Shown in pieces: positions 12,801 to 25,139 of a stretch of 64,000 nt of DNA (position 1 is its first letter; the number at the start of each line of letters is the position of its first letter). The DNA is from Bufo bufo. Lineage: Eukaryota; Chordata; Amphibia; Anura; Bufonidae. The notes beneath the pieces are model-generated. The model had not been told where the DNA came from, did no database searches, and was given only the letters and a program-made list of their open reading frames with translations. The position numbers and the translations under genes are program-made. The stretch is taken from the NCBI RefSeq assembly GCF_905171765.1, contig NC_053392.1, forward strand, positions 33,763,748-33,827,747. The letters are read 5' to 3'.

Positions 12801-15800
12801 ACACCTAATGCCTCAAACCAGACTCCCGACAACACCTAATGCCTCAAACCAGACTCCCGACAACACCTAATGCCTCAAACCAGACTCCCGACAACACCTA
12901 ATACCTCAAACCAGACTCCCGACAACACCTAATGCCTCATACCAGACTCCTGACAATACCTAATGCCTCAAACCAGACTCCCGACAACACCTAATGCCTC
13001 AAACCAGACTCCCGACAACACCTAATACCTCAAACCAGACTTCCGACAACACCTAATGCCTCAAACCAGACTCCCGACAACACCTAATGCCTCATACCAG
13101 ACTCCTGACAACACCTAATGCCTCATACCAGACTCCTGACACCTAATGCCTCAAACCAGACTCCTGACAACACCTAATACCTCAAACCAGACTCCTGACA
13201 ACACCTAATACCTCAAACCAGACTCCCGACAACACCTAATACCTCAAACCAGACTCCTGACATCTAATGCCTCATACCAGACTCCCGACAACACCTAATG
13301 CCTCAAACCAGACTCCCGACAACACCTAATGCCTCAAACCAGACTCCCGACAACACCTAATGCCTCAAAACAGACTCCCGACAACACCTAATACCTCAAA
13401 CCAGACTCCCGACAACACCTAATGCCTCATACCAGACTCCCGACAACACCTAATGCCTCATACCAGACTCCCGACAACACCTAATGCCTCAAACCAGACT
13501 CCCGACAACACCTAATGCCTCATACCAGACTCCCGACAACACCTAATACCTCAAACCAGACTCCTGACAACACCTAATGCCTCATACCAGACTCCCGACA
13601 ACACCTAATGCCTCAAACCAGACTCCCGACAACACCTAATGCCTCATACCAGACTCCCGACAACACCTAATGCCTCAAACCAGACTCCCGACAACACCTA
13701 ATGCCTCATACCAGACTCCTGACACCTAATGCCTCATACCAGACTCCCGACAACACCTAATGCCTCATACCAGACTCCTGACACCTAATGCCTCATACCA
13801 GACTCCCGACAACACCTAATGCCTCATACCAGACTCCCGACAACACCTAATGCCTCATACCAGACTCCTGACAACACCTAATGCCTCATACCAGACTCCT
13901 GACAACACCTAATGCCTCATAACCGGCTCCCGACAACACCTAATGCCTCAAACCAGACTCCCGACAACACCTAATGCCTCAAACCAGACTCCCGACAACA
14001 CCTAATGCCTCATACGAGACTCCCAACAACACCTAATGCCTCATACCAGACTCCCGACAACACCTAATGCCTCAAACCAGACTCCCGACAACACCTAATG
14101 CCTCAAACCAGACTCCCGACAACACCTAATGCCTCATACGAGACTCCCGACAACACCTAATGCCTCAAACCAGACTCCCGACAACACCTAATGCCTCATA
14201 CGAGACTCCCGACAACACCTAATGCCTCATACCAGACTCCCGACAACACCTAATGCCTCATACCAGACTCCTGACAACACCTAATGCCTCATACCAGACT
14301 CCTGACACCTAATGCCTCATACCAGACTCCCGACAACACCTAATGCCTCAAACCAGACTCCCGACAACACCTAATGCCTCATACCAGACTCCTGACACCT
14401 AATGCCTCAAACCAGACTCCCGACAACACCTAATGCCTCAAACCAGACTCCTGACAACACCTAATGCCTCATACCAGACTCCTGACAACACCTAATGCCT
14501 CTTACCAGACTCCCGACAACACCTAATGCCTCATACCAGACTCCTGACAACACCTAATGCCTCATACCAGACTCCCGACAACACCTAATGCCTCATAACC
14601 GGCTCCCGACAACACCTAATGCCTCATACCAGACTCCCGACAACACCTAATGCCTCATACCAGACTCCCGACAACACCTAATGCCTCATACCAGACTCCT
14701 GACAACACCTAATGCCTCATACCAGACTCCTGACAACACCTAATGCCTCATACCAGACTCCCGACAACACCTAATGCCTCATACCAGACTCCCGACAACA
14801 CCTAATGCCTCATAACCGGCTCCCGACAACACCTAATGCCTCATACCAGACTCCCGACAACACCTAATGCCTCATACCAGACTCCTGACAACACCTAATG
14901 CCTCATACCAGACTCCCGACAACACCTAATGCCTCATACCAGACTCCTGACAACACCTAATGCCTCATACCAGACTCCCGACAACACCTAATGCCTCAAA
15001 CCAGACTCCCGACAACACCTAATGCCTCATACCAGACTCCCGACAACACCTAATGCCTCATAACCGGCTCCCGACAACACCTAATGCCTCATACCAGACT
15101 CCCGACAACACCTAATGCCTCATACCAGACTCCCGACAACACCTAATGCCTCATACCAGACTCCTGACAACACCTAATGCCTCATACCAGACTCCTGACA
15201 ACACCTAATGCCTCATACCAGACTCCTGACAACACCTAATGCCTCATACCAGACTCCCGACAACACCTAATGCCTCATACCAGACTCCCGACAACGCCTA
15301 ATGCCTTATACCAGACTCCCGACAACACCTAATGCCTCAAACCAGACTCCCGACAACACCTAATGCCTTATAACTGGCTCCTGACAACACCTAATGCCTC
15401 ATACCAGATTCCTGACAACACCTAATGCCTCACAACCGGCTCCTGACAACACCTAATGCCTCACATTTGGCTCCTGACACCTAATGCCTCATAACCGGCT
15501 CCTGACAACACCTAATGCCTTATAACCGGCTCCTGACAACACCTAATGCCTTATAACCGGCTCTTGACAACACCTAATGCCTTATAACCGGCTCCTGACA
15601 ACACCTAATGCCTTATAACCGGCTCTTGACACACCTAATGCCTTATAACTGGCTCCTGACAACACCTAATGCCTCACATTTGGCTCCTGACAACACCTAA
15701 TGCCTTATAACCGGCTCCTGACAACACCTAATGCCTTATAACCGGCTCCTGACAACACCTAATGCCTTATAACTGGCTCCTGACAACACCTAATGCCTTA

Positions 15801-15898
15801 TAGCCGGCTCCTGACAACACCCAATGATTCATAACTTACTACTGACAACATCCAACGCCTAATAAGACTCCTGACAAACTTAACAGCTTCTGACAACA
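3862..15898. repeat. 31-bp minisatellite, about 12 kb, with higher-order structure
   Basis: Close to 390 units with the consensus ACACCTAATGCCTCAAACCA then GACTCCCGACA (31 bp), and a 28-bp variant that lacks three bases (GACACC in place of GACAACACC). Other variants: gcc/acc, aaacc/atacc, ccc/cct. A rare CATAACCGGCTCCCGAC variant marks blocks: it occurs near 5071, 7630, 8089, 10583, 12233, 12661, 13920, 14596, 14813 and 15061. Copies become steadily more divergent from about 15300 to 15898. Every frame has stops, so there is no coding potential. Confidence 0.98.
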
Positions 15899-16494
15899 CT
15901 TAGTGCCTCATAACCCACTCCCGACAACTCCTAAGGGCTGGTTAGCTGCTTCAGGTCTCTCCAGACCTTCCACTAAAGCTTCCCTACCACACACTGACAT
16001 CACGTCCACCTCAGCATCTTCTAGAATCTCCTCAGCCAATCACCATACAGTAAACCTGTCAGTGACGTCACCACCGCCTCGTCACACACATCGCTACTCT
16101 AAATGGTTCTTCTCCACTGTGAGGGCACGCGCACAACCAGGGCGTGGCTTCACCACGCTGGCGTCGCCCCCACCTTCAAAGGGCGTGGCCTTTGTGACAG
16201 GCGTGGGCGAGCAGATAACACGTAGTTATTACGTCAAGACGTTAGGGGCGGTACATGGATGTGGAGCGCACACTGCGGACATCTTGATGTGGGCACCTAC
16301 TATACCTAAGACGCACGCTTTGTACGCTAGTGATTATCAGTGGGGCCGCAGGAGGGCGCCATGTGAACGTGGAACAGCGCAGAGAGTGGAGCGGACAACC
16401 ATTGTGTTCTATAATAGCGTCACAGAGGACTGGTTCCATCACCCAGAGCCTCCTGGGGGAGAGGGCACTGCTCCATCCTGCGGTACTACAGTGA
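15899..16494. other. Unique GC-rich island between two minisatellites
   Basis: About 590 bp of non-repeated sequence. It has several GGGCGTGG/CACCC (Sp/KLF-type) boxes at about 16140..16210 and moderately high CpG. A plus-strand frame (15903..16640) crosses it but runs into the 26-bp array and resembles nothing I recognise. A small promoter is possible, but I see no exon. Confidence 0.4.
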
Positions 16495-19400
16495 TCAGGT
16501 GCCCCCATAACAGTGACACCCACAGCGCCCCCATAACAGTGACATCCACAGTGACATCCACAGTGCCCCCCATAACAGTGACATCCACAGTGACATCCAC
16601 AGTGCCCCCCATAACAGTGACATCCACAGTGCCCCCATAACAGTGACATCCACAGCGCCCCCATAACAGTGACACCCACAGCGCCCCCATAACAGTGACA
16701 TCCACAGTGCCCCCCATAACAGTGACATCCACAGTGACATCCACAGTGCCCCCCATAACAGTGACATCCACAGTGCCCCCATAACAGTGACATCCACAGT
16801 GCCCCCATAACAGTGACATCCACAGTGCCCCATAACAGTGACATCCACAGTGCCCCCATAACAGTGACATCCACAGCGTCCCCATAACAGTGACATCCAC
16901 AGTGCCCCCCATAACAGTGACATCCACAGTGACATCCACAGTGCCCCCATAACAGTGACATCCACAGCGCCCCCATAACAGTGACATCCACAGTGCCCCC
17001 ATAACAGTGACATCCACAGTGCCCCCATAACAGTGACATCCACAGTGCCCCCATAACAGTGACATCCACAGCGTCCCCATAACAGTGACACCCACAGTGC
17101 CCCCATAACAGTGACATCCACAGTGCCCCCATAACAGTGACATCCACAGTGCCCCCATAACAGTGACATCCACAGCGCCCCCATAACAGTGACATCCACA
17201 GCGCCCCCATAACAGTGACATCCACAGCGCCCCCATAACAGTGACATCCACAGCGCCCCCATAACAGTGACATCCACAGTGCCCCCATAACAGTGACATC
17301 CACAGCGTCCCCATAACAGTGACACCCACAGTACCCCCATAACAGTGACATCCACAGCGCCCCCATAACAGTGACATCCACAGCGCCCCCATAACAGTGA
17401 CATCCACAGTGCCCCCATAACAGTGACATCCACAGCACCCCCATAACAGTGACATCCACAGCGCATCCATAACAGTGTCATCCACAGCGCCCCCATAACA
17501 GTGACATCCACAGCGCCCCCATAACAGTGACATCCACAGCGCATCCATAACAGTGTCATCCACAGCGCCCCCATAACAGTGACATCCACAGCGCCCCCAT
17601 AACAGTGACATCCACAGTACCCCCATAACAGTGACAGCCACAGTGCCACCATAACAGTGACATCCACAGTGCTCCATAACGGTGACATCCACAGCGCCCC
17701 CATAACAGTGACACCCACAGCGCCCCCATAACAGTGACACCCACAGTGCCCCCATAACAGTGACATCCACAGCGCCCCCATAACAGTGACATCCACAGTG
17801 CCCCCATAACAGTGACATCCACAGCGTCCCCATAACAGTGACATCCACAGTGCCCCATAACAGTGACATCCACAGTGCCCCCATAACAGTGACATCCACA
17901 GCGCTCCCATAACAGTGACATCCACAGTGCCCCCATAACAGTGACATCCACAGCGCCCCCCATAACAGTGTCATCCACAGCGCCCCCATAACAGTAACAT
18001 CCACAGTGCCCCCATAACAGTGACATCCACAGCGCATCCATAACAGTGTCATCCACAGCGCCCCCATAACAGTGACATCCACAGCGCCCCCATAACAGTG
18101 ACATCCACAGTGCCCCCATAACAGTGACATCCACAGCGCATCCATAACAGTGTCATCCACAGCGCCCCCATAACAGTGACATCCACAGCGCCCCCATAAC
18201 AGTGACATCCACAGTACCCCCATAACAGTGACAGCCACAGTGCCACCATAACAGTGACATCCACAGTGCCCCCATAACGGTGACATCCACAGCGCCCCCA
18301 TAACGGTGACATCGACAGTGCTCCATAACGGTGACATCCACAGCGCCCCCATAACAGTGACACCCACAGCGCCCCCATAACAGTGACACCCACAGTGCCC
18401 CCATAACAGTGACATCCACAGCGCCCCCATAACAGTGACATCCACAGTGCCCCCATAACAGTGACATCCACAGCGTCCCCATAACAGTGACATCCACAGT
18501 GCCCCATAACAGTGACATCCACAGTGCCCCCATAACAGTGACATCCACAGCGCTCCCATAACAGTGACATCCACAGTGCCCCCATAACAGTGACATCCAC
18601 AGCGCCCCCCATAACAGTGACATCCACAGCGCCCCCCATAACAGTGACATCCACAGCGCCCCCATAACAGTGATATCCACAGTGCCCCCATAACAGTGAC
18701 ATCCACAGCGTCCCCATAACAGTGACATCCACAGCGTCCCCATAACAGTGACATCCACAGTGCCCCCATAACAGTGACATCCACAATGCCCCCATAACAG
18801 TGACATCCACAGCGCCCCCATAACAGTGACATCCACAGCGCCCCCATAACAGTGACATCCACAGCGCCCCCATAACAGTGACATCCACAGCGCCCCCATA
18901 ACAGTGACATCCACAGCGCTCCCATAACAGTGACATCCACAGCACCCCCATAACAGTGACATCCACAGCGCCCCCATAACAGTGACATCCACAGCGCCCC
19001 CATAACAGTGACATCCACAGCGCCCCCATAACAGTGACATCCACAGCGCCCCCATAACAGTGACATCCACAGCGTCCCCATAACAGTGACATCCACAGCG
19101 CCCCCATAACAGTGACATCCACAGCGCCCCCATAACAGTGATACCCACAGCGCCCCATAACAGTGACATCCACAGTGCCCCCATAACAGTGACATCCACA
19201 GCGCCCCCATAACAGTGACATCCACAGTGCCCCCATAACAGTGACATCCACAGCGCCCCCATAACAGTGACATCCACAGCGCCCCCATAACAGTGACATC
19301 CACAGCGCCCCCATAACAGTGACATCCACAGTGCCCCCATAACAGTGACATCCACAATGCCCCCATAACAGTGACATCCACAGCGCCCCCATAACAGTGA

Positions 19401-19998
19401 CATCCACAGTGCCCCCATAACAGTGACATCCACAACGCCCCCATAACAGTGACATCCACAGCGCCCCCATAACAGTGACATCCACAGCGCCCCCATAACA
19501 GTGACATCCACAGAGCCCCTATAACAGTGACATCCACAGCGTCCCCATAACAGTGACATCCACAGCGTCCCCATAACAGTGACATCCACAGCGTCCCCAT
19601 AACAGTGACATCCACAGTGCCCCCATAACAGTGACATCCACAGGGCCCCCATAACAGTGACATCCACAGGGCCCCCATAACAGTGACCTCCACAGTGCCC
19701 CCATAACAGTGACATCCACAGCGTCCCCATAACAGTGACATCCACAGTGCCCCCATAACAGTGACATCCACAGCGCCCCCATAACAGTGACATCCACAGC
19801 GCCCCCATAACAGTGACATCCACAGGGCCCCCATAACAGTGACCTCCACAGTGCCCCCATAACAGTGACATCCACAGTGCCCCCATAACAGTGACATCCA
19901 CTGCGCTCCCATAACAGTGACCTCCATAGCGCCCCCATAACAGTGACATCCACAGCGCCCCCATAACAGTGACCTCCACAGCGCCCCCATAACAGTGA
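16495..19998. repeat. 26-bp minisatellite, about 3.5 kb
   Basis: About 134 units of CCCCCATAACAGTGACATCC plus ACAGCG/ACAGTG. Rare units are longer by an added ACATCCACAGTG, or carry TGTCATCC or GACCTCC. Because 26 is not a multiple of 3 and the reverse strand has no stop in any phase, all three minus frames stay open, giving apparent proteins up to 1218 codons made of MSLLWGRCGCHCYGG-type repeats. These lack any non-repeat domain and are not annotated as genes. The core CCATAACAGYG is shared with the array at 62004..62788. Confidence 0.97.
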
Positions 19999-21540
19999 CT
20001 AAGGTTTGGTGCACCACTCCTCTCTGAAGAGCTGATTCTCTTGTGGGATGAAGGATGAGAGTTATCCTCCTCCCTGTACCCCACGGGCTGGGCACTGCCG
20101 GTGGGCGCAGGGAGACCTAGTGGTGTCGCCGTCCCTCCACCTAACACGTGGTGTCACATGACGCACATACATTATATTTTTCTGGCGGTGTAATGAGTCA
20201 GTAATGAGCCGGGCAGCGAGCACATCCCTCATTAGTGTGGGAACCGCTCCGCGCTCCTGGCATCTCCGGCCCCTGGATGAATGGCTCATTGTCATCGGGG
20301 GCGACTCTGATGAATGCCGCTCCTAATTGGGAGGAATATGGTAATCAGTGAAGCCATGTTCACAGGTATACAGATGGTGCGTGGTGAGACGTCATAGAAG
20401 GGCCCCCTTATCTCCAATGCCCTGATATGCAGCAGAGTGGCATCGGTGACATCATCCTCCCTGCAGCTGCCGTCCTGGTCCTATCTACAGTGGGGCCCGT
20501 CTGCTCCATATCCAGACAGTGGCCGTGGTGACAGTTATCTAACTCTACTACCCAATCTGTTCCTCAGGGGCGGGACTATCGGTGCCCCTCCCCTGATGTG
20601 CCATGTGACCATACATTCTTCGTTAACCCTTTTTCTATAGATGTTAAGTGATCTACTCAATGGTCGACCATGACCAAGTCCACTTACTGCTCATCATTCT
20701 GGATCCTAACAGGTTGTCGTTGTCAGACAGCCCCTCACAGCCAACGACGATGGACTGGAAATACAGAAAGACTCAGCACCCGTCATATTTTGGGGATAAT
20801 TTTATTGAGAGTAGGGGGGAAGGGGGGCATTTACTTTCCAGTTTCCATATTCACACTGTGACTGGTGAAGGTCCAAGCGCAGGAGATCTCCGTAGTCACG
20901 TCCTTCCAAGGTCACTGCAGAAGATACAATATATGGATTAGGGTGGAGATGAGGGGTCTTACTATTGGGGGTCCGGCCCTGGGAGTCCCCACCTATTGGT
21001 CTCAAAAATAAGTTTTCCACAGCTTAAATTCCCTGTCCAATGCTAAGAGGCTTTTTGGGGCCCCTGGGTGTTGTAGCCCTCCATCAAACCTGAAATCTGA
21101 TGCAACCAAAGAACCTGTCCCCAGAAGAGGCCCCCACCCTACCAGATCCCATAATTCACACTCCAGACCTGACCCTTGTAATTAGTCACTTTCCTGCTCC
21201 TCTTCAGCAGATGCAGTTCCAACCGCCCCCCCCCCCCCCCTCCATTGTCCCAACCTCTTGAGATGCCACCATCCTCTCCCAACCCTCCCTAAATCCACCT
21301 CTGCATTTGAAGGACAGTGTGTGGGACAAGCAAGGAAAAGCAATTTGTGACAACCATGGCAGTGTGCACCAGGCCTATAATACACTGTCAGTACCAGGAA
21401 GTATACCGTCATATAAGATAAGCCGTATGTCGTACCTTGTAAGGAATCAGCCAGAACTGCTGACAGACGTTATCTTCAGAAGAAATGGAAGAAAGGAGTT
21501 AAGTAAATCATCAGACAAAACTATGTTATACTACATTACT
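19999..21540. other. Region 3' of the receptor gene; possible last exon not resolved
   Basis: Mostly unique sequence that should contain the last exon and 3' UTR of the minus-strand ADGRF gene. Two acceptor-like sites are visible on the minus strand. One, TTGTATCTTCTGCAG, ends at 20915 and would give an in-phase TGA at once (20912..20914). The other lies near 20097, in CCCACCGGCAG, and opens a Ser-rich frame in the wrong phase and a 10-codon tail in the right phase. A C-run lies near 21225..21242. No further gene seen. Confidence 0.35.
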
Positions 21541-22620
21541 TATCCTGTACTGATCCTCAGTTACATCCTGTATTATACTCCAGAGCTGCACTCACTATTC
21601 TGCTGGTGCAGTCACTGTGTACATACATTACGTATCCTGTACTGATCCTCAGTTACATCCTGTATTATACTCCAGAGCTGCACTCACTATTCTGCTGGTG
21701 CAGTCACTGTGTACATACATTACATTACTTATCCTGTACTGATCCTCAGTTACATCCTGTATTATACTCCAGAGCTGCACTCAGTATTCTGCTGGTGCAG
21801 TCACTGTGTACATACATTACTTATCCTGTACTGATCCTGAGTTACATCCTGTATTATACTCCAGAGCTGCACTCACTATTCTGCTGGTGCAGTCACTGTG
21901 TACATACATTACATTACTTATCCTGTACTGATCCTGAGTTACATCCTGTATTATACTCCAGAGCTGCACTCACTATTCTGCTGGTGCAGTCACTGTGTAC
22001 ATACATTACATTACTTATACCTGTACTGATCCTGAGTTACATCCTGTATTATACTCCAGAGCTGCACTCACTATTCTGCTGGTGCAGTCACTGTGTACAT
22101 ACATTACTTATCCTGTACTGATCCTGAGTTACATCCTGTATTATACTCCAGAGCTGCACTCACTATTCTGCTGGTGGAGTCACTGTGTACATACATTACA
22201 TTACTTATCCTGTACTGATCCTGAGTTACATCCATTATTATACTCCAGAGCTGCACTCACTATTCTGCTGGTGGAGTCACTGTGTCCATTACATTACATT
22301 ACTTATCATGTACTGATCCTGAGTAACATCCATTATTATACTCAAGAGCTGCACTCACTATTCTGCTGGTGCAGTCACTGTGTACATACAATACATTACT
22401 TATCCTGTACTGATCCTGAGTTACATCCATTATTATACTCAAGAGCTGCACTCACTATTCTGCTGGTGCAGTCACTGTGTACATACAATACATTACTTAT
22501 CCTGTACTGATCCTGAGTTACATCCATTATTATATCCCAGAGCTGCACTCACTATTCTGCTGGTGGAGTCACTGTGTACATACATTACAAAAATGATCCT
22601 GTACTGATCCTGAGTTATTG
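21541..22620. repeat. 92-97 bp tandem repeat
   Basis: About 11 units of a 92-97 bp sequence including GATCCTGAGTTACATCCTG, TATTATACTCCAGAGCTGCA and CTCACTATTCTGCTGGTG. Length varies with the number of ACATT copies at the unit end. Plus-strand frames of up to 171 codons here are repeat translations. A diverged half-unit continues to about 22660, and an inverted arm lies at 22772..22828. Confidence 0.95.
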
Positions 22621-22828
22621 CCTGCATTATTCTCCAGAGCTGTGCTCACAGTTCTGCTGGCTGCTATTGGCAGCAGTCAGCAGCACTCCTCTTACAGATT
22701 AGCTGAACTCCTATAATGCAGAACACAACCTCTGTGCAGACACTGGCCAGAAAGCGTATTTCAGCTCTGAAGCCAGCAGAATTGTAACTTCAGCTCTGGA
22801 GTATAATATAAACTGTAAATCAGGATCC
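22621..22828. mobile_element. Inverted right arm of the 92-97 bp repeat family (foldback MITE end)
   Basis: At 22772..22828 the sequence reads GCAGAATTGTAACTTCAGCT then CTGGAGTATAATATAAACTG, the diverged reverse complement of the unit's TTATACTCCAGAG...CTGCTGG part. Together with 22600..22660 this forms an inverted-repeat element about 220 bp long. The tandem array seems to be an expansion of its left arm. Confidence 0.6.
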
Positions 22829-22966
22829 AGCGGCTACTCTGGGATTTTGGGGGGAATTTATCACAAGGTGCCGCTCCTCCCCGCCCTCGCCACGTCTCCT
22901 TTTTGGAAAATAGTGAGGGTGGAGTAGAATCGCCACTTGCAACACTGGGCTTGCAACTTTTTTACT

Positions 22967-23018
22967 GGGGGGGGGGGGGGGGGTAATAATAAATGATACA
23001 TGCCCCCCCCCCCCCCCC
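22967..23018. repeat. Facing poly-G and poly-C runs
   Basis: A run of 17 G (22967..22983) and a run of 16 C (23003..23018) are separated by 19 bases rich in A and T. They can pair as a hairpin, and either strand could form a G-quadruplex. The pair begins 5 bases past the donor motif of the exon at 23030..23083. Confidence 0.9.
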
Positions 23019-23029
23019 ATAGTTCTTAC

Positions 23030-23083
23030 CAGGTTGCTGTTAGAGGACTTCTTCAGGAAGTATTTCTTCACAAGAAGCTTGAC
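23030..23083 (-). CDS. adgrf3: ADGRF receptor, exon for helix 8 / proximal C-tail
   Basis: An 18-codon exon encoding VKLLVKKYFLKKSSNSNL. It is bounded by acceptor TTCTTGTGTTCTAG and donor CTG|GTAAGA, both phase 0, which matches the preceding exon (24272..24313, ends ...LLDNK). The basic amphipathic stretch followed by Ser/Asn is what ADGRF receptors have just after TM7 (helix 8). In this family a small exon at this point is normal. The next exon is not found with confidence (see 19999..21540). The donor is followed almost directly by a long G-run on the transcribed strand. Confidence 0.78.
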
Positions 23084-24271
23084 CTAGAACACAAGAACCA
23101 GCGCTCAAGAACCGTTCAAAAACCGTGCCCAAGAAGAGCAGCTTTTGACCCTTTTGCAAGGGGTCAGCTCGTCTTCTACAAAGTTTCAGTTCCTCCCCTC
23201 TGTAATCGGTGGGTGGAGTTCCCCTTAAATCGCTGGACGGTAATATGGGGTGTCCAGCATCTTAGTAGTACCTACCTCACACAGATTTCCAGCTGCTCTG
23301 AAGGTCAGGGGAGGTCCTGCCCCAAAACCTAAAGACCCAAGTGTCTGGACAGCAAGCAGAGGAACTCCTCCTGCTTGCCAATTTTAGACTGCTGTTGTCA
23401 TAATATCTACCTGCATAATACCGCCATATGACCCCAGATAAAACTCCCATGTACGGACCTCATAATTCCTTAATATACAGTAGTGGTAAGATAAGGCCTC
23501 TGTATTTAGAACACATAATATCGTCATATAGTCCCTAGGTAATACTGCCATATGCAGACTAAATAATATTGTCATATATGGTACAACCAAAATAATAGAT
23601 AATATTGCTATTTACATACAGCATAATACCGTCATATAGTGTCCAAATAATATGGAGGATGCTAATAATAGTCCCTTAAAGAGCCCACATAATACTACCA
23701 TATAGAGACCACATAATACTACCATATAGAGACCACATAATACTACCATATAGAGACCACATTATACTGACAAATAGCACCAAGATAATGCAGCCATGTA
23801 CAGACCACATAACATCATCAGATACAGAAGTGCCAAGATAAGAAATAAAAATTCCATATACTGTCATATACAGTCCATGTAATACCGTCATATAGCGATA
23901 CGGTAATACTATGTACAGTCCAAATGATGCTGTCATAAAGTCCATAAATAATGTGCAACATCCAAGTAATCCCCCTTAAAGGAGCCAACCATATAGTTCC
24001 TATATAATACCGCAATCCAATTCCTAAATAGCCCCCTGGGGTTCCTGGAGCCTTCTAGAGCATATATAAATGTCAGTGGCAGGGGGAGCTGAACTTGTCC
24101 TGTAAATTGACCAGACTGAGTCAATCATCTCAAGGAGGCCACTAAGACACCACATGGCGGCACAAGGGTCTGTACCAGGGTCAGTGCTGGCAGTATTGTG
24201 GCAAAAACCCGCTATTCTCCCACTGGGCAGCTTATAACCCGGATATTCATTATATAGGTTCCTATACTGAC
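23084..24271. other. Intron with degenerate ATAATACxxxCATATA repeats
   Basis: Intron between the last two receptor exons seen. From about 23395 to 24015 it holds an old, degenerate tandem repeat built on ATAATACCGTCATATA-like words. Three clean 24-bp copies of ACCACATAATACTACCATAT + AGAG lie at 23694..23765. Minus-strand frames across it (such as 23676..23945) are repeat translations. 23084..23394 is unremarkable. Confidence 0.7.
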
Positions 24272-24313
24272 CTTATTGTCCAGTAGACACCCAAAGAGCA
24301 GGATAAAGACGCC
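24272..24313 (-). CDS. adgrf3: ADGRF receptor, exon for end of TM7
   Basis: A 14-codon exon encoding GVFILLFGCLLDNK. Acceptor TTTCACCCCGCAG, donor AAG|GTCAGT, phase 0 on both sides. Joined to the preceding exon it gives NPLQ-GVFILLFGCLLDNK, the NPLQG...FG signature at the end of TM7 in adhesion GPCRs. Length, phase and position match the small TM7 exon known in the ADGRF family. Confidence 0.88.
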
Positions 24314-24493
24314 CTGCGGGGTGAAACAGAGGCTTTGTTAGAGCAGAGCCACGTGCGTCCGTGCCACGAAACCGCCAAACCAACTACGTCCATACGATCC
24401 CTCAGCGCAGGGGTGCGGCACGCTGTTCACTTGGAGCTGTAGTAAGGACGCGGGGGTGATTCTTCTGAGGGAAAGCCAAGATTAGATAAACAT

Positions 24494-24641
24494 GGCCGCT
24501 TTTTTCAAAAAACAGCGCCACCCCTGTCCACAGGTTGCGTCTGTTGTTGCAGATGAACTCCATTGAGGTGAAATTATTTGAACTGCAATACCATGCACAG
24601 CCTGTGGACAGGGGTGGCGCTGTTTTTGGAAGAAAGCAGCC
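24494..24641. mobile_element. Hairpin MITE with ACAGCGCCACCCCTGTCC arms
   Basis: Two 41-base arms, 24494..24534 and 24601..24641, are near-perfect inverted copies sharing ACAGCGCCACCCCTGTCCAC. They enclose a 66-base loop that itself contains CTCCATTGA/GTGAA. No coding capacity. It belongs to the class of short foldback elements common in anuran introns (family assignment from memory, not searched). Confidence 0.75.
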
Positions 24642-24954
24642 CTGTCTATTTAATCGGGGGCTGCTGATATTGCTCCTCGCAAGGAGCTGTCCGTAGGCAA
24701 ACCGTAGTGAACATGACTCTTCTCTGTGAGACTGCCGGAGTCCGGTCAGCGTTGTACCCCAGCAGGACCACAGACTTTGAGTGGAGCAGCAGTGTGCATG
24801 CTCGGCCACTGCGCTATTCAAACTGGGGGCGCTGGACAAGCAACCGATCTAACCGAACTCCAGTAAGTGGAGATAACTTCCTCTAACTGGAATACCCTTT
24901 TACTCTTAAAGGGATTTTCTGAGATAATGGGGAACCATTGGAAAATCCCTTTGG

Positions 24955-25139
24955 CAGGGTTTCTCAACTCCGGTCCTCGGGACCCACCTACCGGTCAGGA
25001 TTTGAGAATATCCCACAGAATGAATACCTGTGGTAAGTCCTGATGCATGGACACTAATTATATCACCTGCTCAAAACTAAGGAAATCCTGAAAACATGAC
25101 CGGTAGGTGGGTCCCGAGGACCAGAGTTGAGAAACCCTG
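24955..25139. mobile_element. hAT-type MITE, 185 bp, beside the 7TM exon donor
   Basis: Ends read CAGGGTTTCTCAACTC and, inverted, CAGGGTTTCTCAACTC. Arms of about 50 bp pair, and both contain CCTCGGGACCCACCTACCGG or its complement. CAGGG termini are typical of hAT elements. The 8-bp flanks CCCTTTGG and CTTTAAGG are only partly alike, so the target duplication has decayed. It ends 22 bp from the splice-donor side of the exon at 25168..26529. Confidence 0.78.

Noticed and set aside
1..15898. Regular repeats considered as a CRISPR array
   Set aside because: Units are contiguous with no unique spacers, the context is a vertebrate genome, and no cas genes exist.
15903..16640. 245-codon plus ORF starting in unique sequence
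   Set aside because: It runs into the 26-bp array, has no recognised domain and no splice or promoter evidence.
16439..20095. Minus-strand ORF of 1218 codons (MSLLWGRCGCHCYGG repeats) and several like it
   Set aside because: Pure translation of the 26-bp array; all three frames are open at once and there is no non-repeat domain.
20437..20941. Short plus ORFs downstream of the receptor gene
   Set aside because: No domain, no conserved signal; ordinary chance frames.
21307..22607. Plus ORFs with HSLFCWCSHCVHTLHYLSCTD repeats
   Set aside because: They translate the 92-97 bp tandem repeat.
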